Source: a virus
Virus record (IMG/VR): IMGVR_UViG_3300020176_000011
Coordinates: 1 to 64,000 of that record
Strand: one strand, 5' to 3'
DNA length: 64,000 nucleotides
Translations under genes and position numbers: made by a program
The notes under the pieces: model-generated
Databases searched by the model: none
What the model saw: only the letters and a program-made list of their open reading frames with translations
Told to the model about the DNA's origin: nothing
Shown: piece by piece, positions 58,939 to 64,000 of the stretch
How the letters are laid out: every line of letters begins with the position of its first letter
How positions within the stretch are numbered: position 1 is the stretch's first letter

Positions 58939-59262
58939 ATGTCGCTCGATGTGTGGCTGATGAAGACGCAGCCGACCGAGGTGTTCAGTGCGAACATCAC
59001 GCACAACCTCAACACGATGGCCGAGGAAGCTGGTGTCTACCAGCACCTGTGGCGGCCGGAAGAGATTGGCATCAGCAAAGCGGGTGACCTCATTCTTCCT
59101 CTGACCGAAGCGGTCAAGAAGATGGAGGAGAACCCGGTGCGTTTCCGTAAGCACAACGCACCGAATGGCTGGGGCACCTATGAAGGGCTGCTCAAGTTCA
59201 TCAAGAACTATCTGGCCGCCTGCATCGAGCATCCGGACGCTGAGATCGGAGTGTCGCGATGA
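58939..59262 (+). CDS. Conserved phage protein of unknown function (SLDVWL family)
   Basis: A 107-residue protein. SLDVWLMKTQPTEVFSANIT, HNLNTMAEEAGVYQHLWRPE and NGWGTYEGLLKFIKNYLAAC are hallmarks of a small protein family common in phages and prophages. The family has no known function. It is part of the small-gene train and overlaps the next gene by ATGA. Confidence 0.75.
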   Translation: MSLDVWLMKTQPTEVFSANITHNLNTMAEEAGVYQHLWRPEEIGISKAGDLILPLTEAVKKMEENPVRFRKHNAPNGWGTYEGLLKFIKNYLAACIEHPDAEIGVSR

Positions 59263-59498
59263 GTTGGCAACCGATGCACACGGCTCCCATCGCCAAGGAT
59301 GACGATGGTGAGCCACAATACATTCTCGCCGCCGACGAAGACGGCGTGGTCGAGAAAGTCTTTTGGGGCGATTGCGCCGAAGGCATGGGTGGCGATGATC
59401 CCTGCAATACGTGGTGCATCGCCCACAGTCTCAACGACGAGCGCGGTGGTTGGAGTACCCACCTCGCCGTCAAATGGCAACCGCTTCCGGAGGCGTAA
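59259..59498 (+). CDS. DUF551-like protein
   Basis: A 79-residue protein. It starts SWQPMHTAP and ends VKWQPLPEA, with a W-x-x-x-P motif at each end typical of the DUF551 group found in phages. A Cys pair lies between (GDCAEGMGGDDPCNTWC). A similar motif occurs inside the 60544 gene. Confidence 0.7.
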   Translation: MSWQPMHTAPIAKDDDGEPQYILAADEDGVVEKVFWGDCAEGMGGDDPCNTWCIAHSLNDERGGWSTHLAVKWQPLPEA

Positions 59499-59744
59499 AT
59501 GAGCATCGCATCTTGGTGGAAAGAGTTCACCAAACCTGATCCTGAGATCGAGATGCAAGTCGCTCGGTATCAGGTCCACAAAGGCGCGGGCTATCTGATC
59601 TCTGCCTACGACCACATGGTTCGCAGCGGTCGTAACATGCGCAACTTCATCGTGTCCGACTGGACGGTGAAGAGCCACACCGATGGATACTGGCAAGTTA
59701 GCCTGCATTTCATCGGACGCAGGATGATGGAGGGCGACCTGTGA
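59499..59744 (+). CDS. Hypothetical protein
   Basis: An 81-residue protein (SIASWWKEFTKPDPEIEMQV; SDWTVKSHTDGYWQVSLHFI). It starts directly after the previous stop and overlaps the next gene's GTG. No family was recognised. Confidence 0.6.
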   Translation: MSIASWWKEFTKPDPEIEMQVARYQVHKGAGYLISAYDHMVRSGRNMRNFIVSDWTVKSHTDGYWQVSLHFIGRRMMEGDL

Positions 59745-59983
59745 AGTGCCAGTGGGAACCCGCAGACATCTGGTGCGGTCGGGTCACCAAGTACAGCGAC
59801 GGTACGCAGGAGAAGTGGATGATCGGCTACGACGCCACCATTCGCGACAGTCGCAAGCACTACTGCCTGATCAGCCTCAACGACGGCATGATCATGCTCA
59901 AGAATTCGACGGCCGAAGAGGTGTGCAAGCATCTGACCGAGGCCAAGCTGGAGCCCGACGAGATCGTCAATAGGAGGAACTGA
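59741..59983 (+). CDS. Hypothetical protein with beta-barrel pattern
   Basis: An 80-residue protein starting at GTG (KCQWEPADIWCGRVTKYSDG; KHYCLISLNDGMIMLKNSTA). The two strand blocks resemble small SH3-like phage domains. GTGA overlap upstream, and its last base is the A of the next ATG. Confidence 0.55.
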   Translation: MKCQWEPADIWCGRVTKYSDGTQEKWMIGYDATIRDSRKHYCLISLNDGMIMLKNSTAEEVCKHLTEAKLEPDEIVNRRN

Positions 59984-60534
59984 TGGAAGAACCGTGGTCG
60001 ATCCGTCTCATTCACGAGACGTTGTGTGAGAGCGTGTTCACCGAACTCAAGCTGGTGATCCCGTTCGAGAAGCGTCCCGACGCTCCACGCTACGAGTGCT
60101 GGATGATGCGCGACACTCTCGCGCCCTACACCTACGGACGCAATCGTGGTGAGCGTACCTATCAGGCCAACGTCATGCCCGATCTGGTCAAGAAGATCGG
60201 CAAGTCGGTTCGTGAAATCCTGGGTGGCGACCGTGAGCCCGAGGGCTGCTTCGCCAACCTGTATCGCGATGCTCACGACCACCTCGGCTGGCATGCCGAC
60301 GCCAGCGACATGATCGACCACGAGTACCCGGTCGTCAGCGTCAGCTTCGGCGACCGTCGCCGCATTCAGTTCCGTCCGAACACCGAGCAGGACAAGGTTA
60401 CCGAGCTGTGGATGGAGCCCGGCAGCATCACCGTGATGCCCGCTGGCTTCCAGCACACGCATCAGCACCAGATCCCGAAAGAGGGACGCGTCATCGGCGA
60501 GCGCGTCAGTTTGACATATCGCTGGCTCAAGTAG
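59983..60534 (+). CDS. AlkB-like 2-oxoglutarate/Fe(II) dioxygenase
   Basis: A 183-residue protein. The AlkB pattern is complete: ANLYRDAHDHLGWHADASD with iron ligands H104 and D106, VVSVSFGDRRRIQFR, GSITVMPAGFQHTHQHQIPK with the third ligand H162, and ERVSLTYRWLK with R174 and R180 binding 2-oxoglutarate. AlkB enzymes repair N-alkylated bases in DNA or RNA. In phages they protect the genome or act in base modification. The start overlaps the previous stop by one base. Confidence 0.9.
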   Translation: MEEPWSIRLIHETLCESVFTELKLVIPFEKRPDAPRYECWMMRDTLAPYTYGRNRGERTYQANVMPDLVKKIGKSVREILGGDREPEGCFANLYRDAHDHLGWHADASDMIDHEYPVVSVSFGDRRRIQFRPNTEQDKVTELWMEPGSITVMPAGFQHTHQHQIPKEGRVIGERVSLTYRWLK

Positions 60535-60543
60535 GAGACGACA

Positions 60544-61500
60544 ATGGCAATCCGGAAAAACGACATCGGCAAGCGGGTGAAGTTCATCAGCTCCATCGAC
60601 AGGACGACGACCAGGTTCGGTCGGCTGATCACCTATGGTGCGGGCCACTCGGCCGTCATGATCGAGAAGGACGGTCTGATGCCCGCCGAACGGTTCGAGG
60701 AACGCTCGCTGGTCGAGACGGCCAAGCTGAACCTCGCCGAAGTTCAGATCACGAAGACCGACATCGGCCAGACCTTCATGTGGAACCCGCCCGCCCCGGC
60801 GACCTCGTGCAAGGTGCAGCTGATCGAACTGCGCGTCCATCCGTCCGACGAACGCATCACGTCGGCGCTCGTGCAGGCCAACGGCCGCCAGTTCGTTGTC
60901 TGGGCCAAGCACCTCCAGAAGGAAGACGACGCCACCCCGGCGCTGCCAATTTGGCAGGACATCAGCACCGCCCCGAAGGATCGTCCGATCCTGCTGATCA
61001 ATGACAAGGGTCATATGTCCACCTGCGAATGGCGGAAGGATATCTATGGCCTCAATTGCTGGCAGATTGCCAGTAGCACCACCTACGCTCAGTTCTTCGG
61101 AGCCTACATGTGGTCTGAACTCTTGGCACCGCCGCCGAAGCCGAAGCCCAAGTCGCCGCGTGAAGTCGCCGAGGAGAAGCTGCTCGCCGCCTACAACGAC
61201 ACGATCAATGTCGCGAACAACACGGCCAGCATGATCCGCAAGGCGAAGCAGAACTACATCGCCGCGCAGAACGCCTACTTCGTCGAGGTCCAGAAGCAGA
61301 ACGGCAAGCCCGCCAACTGGCTGATCAAGGAAGGCAAGGTCTACCTCATGATCGACTCTCCGTTCAGCCACTTCTCCAGCGAGAAGCTGGCCGAGTGGGT
61401 GGTCAAGGACCCGGCCAAGTATGCGGCTGCCGCCGCCGACCGGATGCTCTGGCTGAGCCAGCAGCGTCACTACGAGCGGTTCAAGCAGGGCAACCTGTGA
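60544..61500 (+). CDS. Hypothetical protein with internal DUF551-like segment
   Basis: A 318-residue protein. The N-terminal region is beta (GKRVKFISSIDRTTTRFGRL). LPIWQDISTAPKDRPILLIN then STCEW near 135-165 matches the WQ...STAPKDRPIL pattern of DUF551-like proteins. A Pro/Lys linker (PPPKPKPKSPREV) and a helical C-terminus follow. Palindrome copy 11 encodes Leu-Pro-Ile-Trp-Gln at the start of the DUF551-like segment. AGGAG lies 5-9 bases before the ATG. Confidence 0.65.
   Translation: MAIRKNDIGKRVKFISSIDRTTTRFGRLITYGAGHSAVMIEKDGLMPAERFEERSLVETAKLNLAEVQITKTDIGQTFMWNPPAPATSCKVQLIELRVHPSDERITSALVQANGRQFVVWAKHLQKEDDATPALPIWQDISTAPKDRPILLINDKGHMSTCEWRKDIYGLNCWQIASSTTYAQFFGAYMWSELLAPPPKPKPKSPREVAEEKLLAAYNDTINVANNTASMIRKAKQNYIAAQNAYFVEVQKQNGKPANWLIKEGKVYLMIDSPFSHFSSEKLAEWVVKDPAKYAAAAADRMLWLSQQRHYERFKQGNL
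60943..60957 (-). repeat. CTGCCAA palindrome, copy 11 (inside gene)
   Basis: CTGCCAATTTGGCAG, reverse orientation, in the 60544 gene but in a different codon phase from copies 8 and 9. Flanks do not pair. A loosely similar inverted repeat (CTGGCA-GAT-TGCCAG) lies at 61059-61073 in the same gene. Confidence 0.85.
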
Positions 61501-61676
61501 TGCTGGTCGCCATGTTCTATATCCGACTCGCAGGGGCCTTGTGCCTCTGCGTGTTGGCCGGTGGGCTGATCGTCAGTGGTCAGCCCACCCTGGTCGTCTT
61601 CGGTGCGCTCTGCATCGCGGCGGCACTCTGCATGGTTCCGAGCCACAAACACACTCGGGACTACCAACCCATCTGA
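61500..61676 (+). CDS. Small membrane protein
   Basis: A 58-residue protein with two hydrophobic segments (IRLAGALCLCVLAGGLIVSG and LVVFGALCIAAALCMVP). Its ATG shares a base with the previous stop. Function unknown. Confidence 0.6.
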   Translation: MLVAMFYIRLAGALCLCVLAGGLIVSGQPTLVVFGALCIAAALCMVPSHKHTRDYQPI

Positions 61677-61686
61677 GGTCATCATC

Positions 61687-62097
61687 ATGCTCAAGAAATT
61701 TCTGATCGGCGCTGCTGCCCTCCTGCTGCTGGGCTGCAACGAAGACGCCAAGGTGGCCGGTGACAACCTCACCAAGGCCGCCGACAACTTCGAAATCACG
61801 AGACGCATTCTCTTCGTGAACACCATCACCGACAAGTACCTGCTGGAGATCGTCGGCCGGTGCAGTTTCGGACCGTCCGGTAGTACGCCGAAAACGGTCA
61901 ACGTCATCTGTAAGGTCGGTCCGACCGACTACAAGAAGCATTCCATGGTGATGGGCGACAACACCGTCGTCGTCGTGGAACACCTGAAGGCGACCAATGT
62001 CTCGGTCGACTTCTACCGCGTCACGTTCAAGCCGTCCGCCATCATCCCCGACATCGACATCCGAGGACCGGGGCTGGACCAGGAGAGCAAGAAATGA
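61687..62097 (+). CDS. Phage lipoprotein (beta-sandwich type)
   Basis: A 136-residue lipoprotein. LKKFLIGAAALLLLGCNEDA is a signal peptide with lipobox LLGC. The mature part (TDKYLLEIVGRCSFGPSG; TPKTVNVICKVGPTDYKKHS) has the two-Cys beta-sandwich pattern of small phage lipoproteins. A role in membrane association or superinfection exclusion is possible, by analogy. GAGG precedes the ATG. Confidence 0.75.
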   Translation: MLKKFLIGAAALLLLGCNEDAKVAGDNLTKAADNFEITRRILFVNTITDKYLLEIVGRCSFGPSGSTPKTVNVICKVGPTDYKKHSMVMGDNTVVVVEHLKATNVSVDFYRVTFKPSAIIPDIDIRGPGLDQESKK

Positions 62098-62537
62098 GCA
62101 CCTACAACGCCGTCAGTATCGCGATCAACAACTTCAGGATCAACGGGAAGAAGCCGAGCGTCTACCTCGACCGAAACTACGAGAACCTCGACTTCACCAA
62201 CTTCGACATGAGCGACAGCAGCGTCGGCGACAGGGCCGTGTTCAGCACCCCGGCCGGTTCGGGTGTGATCGACCTCGGTCGGCCGTTCGGCTATCGCTTC
62301 CTCGTCTTCAAGAAGGTCGACGAGAAGAAGCGTGTCAGCTACCAGATCGTCACCGGCTGCCGTCGCTTCTCGCGCGAGGATGCACTGAAGCACCCGAACT
62401 GGAACTTCAACACGAAGCAGTACAGGCGTCGGGTTCGCGAAGAAGGTCACTGGGCGAAGCGCGTCGGCATCAAGGAACTGCTGGCCACCGTCGACCAGCT
62501 GGCCAAGTGCCATTGGGGCTACAAGATCCCCCGATGA
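62094..62537 (+). CDS. Hypothetical protein
   Basis: A 147-residue basic protein (INNFRINGKKPSVYLDRNYE; VTGCRRFSREDALKHPNWNF). ATGA overlap on both sides. No family was recognised. Confidence 0.6.
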   Translation: MSTYNAVSIAINNFRINGKKPSVYLDRNYENLDFTNFDMSDSSVGDRAVFSTPAGSGVIDLGRPFGYRFLVFKKVDEKKRVSYQIVTGCRRFSREDALKHPNWNFNTKQYRRRVREEGHWAKRVGIKELLATVDQLAKCHWGYKIPR

Positions 62538-62899
62538 AGACGATCATCCACGTCAACCGTCAGCTCATTGCCTACAATCGAGCGACCGGAGCCGAGCTTC
62601 CCGTCTACACCATCAAGCGCGGAAAGCAGACGACCTACGGCTACGGCGTGGAGATCAAAGGCCCGAGCCAGATGGTAGACCCGCGCCACACGGCACCGTT
62701 GCCGTGTGGCGCACGAGCATGGATCGAAACCGAGGCACCAGTCATCATCGAAGGTGCCATGTCCTGGGCCGAGGTCCAGAGGAGGAAAGATGCCCACGAT
62801 TTTCCGTCTGCCCGTAAGAACGGTGATGGTACGCGCACAGTGCGAGTGCGGCGGCGAGATAAAGGCGGTTCAGGGCTACGACCTCCGTCGCCGGAATGA
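62534..62899 (+). CDS. Hypothetical protein with out-of-frame 3' overlap
   Basis: A 121-residue protein (KTIIHVNRQLIAYNRATGAE; PVYTIKRGKQTTYGYGVEIK; ARAWIETEAPVIIEGAMSWA). The first 86 residues read as a beta domain. The last 37 (after AEVQRR) are basic, low-complexity and overlap the next gene by 110 bases, so the functional part is probably the N-terminal portion. Confidence 0.6.
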   Translation: MKTIIHVNRQLIAYNRATGAELPVYTIKRGKQTTYGYGVEIKGPSQMVDPRHTAPLPCGARAWIETEAPVIIEGAMSWAEVQRRKDAHDFPSARKNGDGTRTVRVRRRDKGGSGLRPPSPE

Positions 62900-63065
62900 G
62901 AAGGCTGAATGGGAGAGCATCTGCCACGGCAAGTGTGGGCAGACCTCCAAGCAGGATCGTGCGTACCCCTACGTCGACTACGAGCTGATCGACCACGCCG
63001 ATCCCTTCTATGAAGCTCGACAAGAACAGGAGCAAGCCAATGTCTCTGGAAATTCAATTCCCTAA
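62790..63065 (+). CDS. Small zinc-ribbon-like protein
   Basis: A 91-residue protein. A CECGGE pair and HGKCGQ (C-x-C ... C-x3-C arrangement, residues about 16-45) suggest a zinc site. A strong AGGAGG site lies at 62780-62785 upstream of the ATG. It overlaps the previous gene out of frame and its end overlaps the next start. Confidence 0.65.
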   Translation: MPTIFRLPVRTVMVRAQCECGGEIKAVQGYDLRRRNEKAEWESICHGKCGQTSKQDRAYPYVDYELIDHADPFYEARQEQEQANVSGNSIP

Positions 63066-63282
63066 GTGTGATCGACTGACGACGCTGGGTAAGCTGAATG
63101 CAGGCGATCTGTTCACGCTGACGGATCAGCCGAAGCGTGTGTTGATGGTGGTCAGCCTCAACGGCCGGTTCAACGTCGCAGCTGGTGATTGGGGTGTTGT
63201 CTATCTCGACAGCGGACACTGCACCGTGATGACCACGCAGACCAGCGTTGTTCGTCAGAAGGCTAAGTTGGTGCTGGAATGA
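63040..63282 (+). CDS. Small beta-barrel-type phage protein A
   Basis: An 80-residue protein (LTTLGKLNAGDLFTLTDQPK ... VVYLDSGHCTVMTTQTSVV). The 'L..G.L..GD.F' start and 'V.LDSG' middle are typical of a widespread small phage domain with SH3-like fold. ATG 63040 has CAGGAG upstream; 63010 is an alternative. Related in pattern to the next gene. Confidence 0.65.
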   Translation: MSLEIQFPKCDRLTTLGKLNAGDLFTLTDQPKRVLMVVSLNGRFNVAAGDWGVVYLDSGHCTVMTTQTSVVRQKAKLVLE

Positions 63283-63578
63283 GTCGCCTCAACATCAAGG
63301 TGGAACCACCGGTTAAACCTCCGGTTACGATGCTACACGAAGCGAAGAAGGGGAGCGTCTTCTTCTTCAAGACCGCTTACGACCAGTTCGGACCAGAAGC
63401 GGAGCCGTACATGCGTCTCGACCATTCTCCCATCAACAGCTGGGGAGAAGTCGAGAACAACAAGATCGCCTGCGTCGACCTCGGCGATGGTGGCGTAGTG
63501 GTGCGTCATCGCACCACAGAGATCGTTCAGGTCAATGCTGATCTTCTGATCGGCGCAGTTCATGGAGCCGAAAAATGA
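63279..63578 (+). CDS. Small beta-barrel-type phage protein B
   Basis: A 99-residue protein (VTMLHEAKKGSVFFFKTAYD; YMRLDHSPINSWGE; IACVDLGDGGVVVRHRTTEI). The same order of strands as the preceding gene with a longer insert, so the two are probably duplicates. ATGA overlaps on both sides. Confidence 0.65.
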   Translation: MSRLNIKVEPPVKPPVTMLHEAKKGSVFFFKTAYDQFGPEAEPYMRLDHSPINSWGEVENNKIACVDLGDGGVVVRHRTTEIVQVNADLLIGAVHGAEK

Positions 63579-63952
63579 GCGAGAAGACGGTCGGGTACTA
63601 TCTCTCCAGCCTCATCGGCTATCGAGACGACACGGGCTACACAGAAGCCCACGCTATCGCCCGAGTGTGGATGGCGATCAACCCGAACCTCTTTCTCAGT
63701 CTGGCGCTGATCCCGAACCTCGCGCACCAGACCGGCCATGTCGTGCAGCTGAAGAGGCCCGTGTTCGGGCTGCATTCAGCTGCTATCGATGCGATGAAAG
63801 GTCGTCTCGAAAGCAGTGAAGAAGGTTGGATGGAGTTGTTGAACGGTCACTCGTTCCTCGTCCAGCCGCATCTTCTGAAAGAATTGTCGGCTCGTATCCG
63901 ACAGCACAAAGCGGAGTTGGTCGAATGCAATCCGTATTGTACCCGGTCATAG
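63575..63952 (+). CDS. Hypothetical protein
   Basis: A 125-residue helical protein (AHAIARVWMAINPNLFLSLA; HSAAIDAMKGRLESSEEGWM). No family was recognised. Coupled to the previous gene by ATGA; the next gene starts inside its end. Confidence 0.6.
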   Translation: MSEKTVGYYLSSLIGYRDDTGYTEAHAIARVWMAINPNLFLSLALIPNLAHQTGHVVQLKRPVFGLHSAAIDAMKGRLESSEEGWMELLNGHSFLVQPHLLKELSARIRQHKAELVECNPYCTRS

Positions 63953-64000
63953 GCTTCGCCATCGGTTACGCGATCTGCTGGTGGGCAAGTCGCAAGACTG
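63925..64000 (+). CDS. Membrane protein, 5' part only
   Basis: The ATG at 63925 opens a frame that runs off the window: QSVLYPVIGFAIGYAICWWA then SRKT. This is an N-terminal membrane helix with basic residues after it. It overlaps the previous gene by 28 bases. Only 25 residues are visible. Confidence 0.5.
   Translation, partial: MQSVLYPVIGFAIGYAICWWASRKT

Noticed and set aside
50893-60957. Palindromes as a CRISPR array
   Set aside because: Spacing is irregular (tens to thousands of bases), the repeats are 15-17 bp perfect dyads, several lie inside genes, and no cas genes are present.
1-64000. Integrase, attachment site, tRNA or rRNA genes
   Set aside because: None was recognised by eye on either strand; a tRNA search program could still find one.

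Overview
The window is part of the genome of a tailed double-stranded DNA phage (Caudoviricetes) with siphovirus-type morphology. Three things support this. It carries a complete lambda-style head and tail module: gpA-type terminase, portal, prohead protease, capsid, decoration protein, connectors, tail tube, frameshifted tail-assembly chaperone, a tape measure of about 1860 residues, and tail-tip proteins of the M, L, K, I and J type. No contractile sheath or baseplate wedge gene is seen. Two-component spanins and a phage lipoprotein point to a Gram-negative host. The base composition is GC-rich. An alphaproteobacterial host would fit but is not proven. No integrase, tRNA gene, rRNA gene or CRISPR array was recognised. 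Both window edges cut through genes, so the genome continues on each side.

Layout. (1) 1-13474, plus strand: replication, recombination and nucleotide metabolism. It holds a deoxyribosyltransferase-like end fragment, Dda-like helicase, family A DNA polymerase, MazG-like hydrolase, RecU-like nuclease, DEDD exonuclease, an SbcD/SbcC (gp47/gp46-like) pair, ThyX, a dNMP kinase and a class II (B12-dependent) ribonucleotide reductase. (2) 13461-46730, minus strand: one long late block transcribed right to left. The order is terminase, HNH endonuclease, portal, protease-scaffold, decoration, capsid, connectors, tail genes, fibre, then a fatty acid desaturase, holin-like proteins, endolysin and the Rz/Rz1 pair. 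A single plus-strand ribbon-helix-helix regulator gene sits inside this block, divergent from the tail tube gene. (3) 46929-50527, plus strand: two poorly characterised genes and a primase-helicase, read divergently from terminase. (4) 50528-54000: a control-type region with few genes. It has nested inverted repeats, an AT-rich island and a GC-rich gene cluster. (5) 54000-64000, plus strand: a train of about 25 small accessory genes coupled by ATGA-type overlaps. It includes an AlkB-like dioxygenase, a triplicated family of unknown function, a lipoprotein and small DUF551-like proteins.

The most unusual feature is a dispersed 15-17 bp palindrome (core CTGCCAA-A-TTGGCAG, 11 clear copies between 50.9 and 61 kb). 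It lies both between genes and, in frame, inside genes. Several copies have different flanks that are nevertheless complementary, which suggests selection for hairpins. A second family of 18-bp dyads (TGTKGCANAAATGWCACA) clusters at 50.5-53.1 kb around an AT-rich core bounded by 20-bp inverted repeats; this core is the best candidate origin or control site. Other points of interest are the phage-encoded desaturase, an EF-hand-like loop in a membrane-anchored lysozyme, and a symmetric divergent promoter at the ribbon-helix-helix gene.

All functions are assigned from motifs read by eye. No database search was run.
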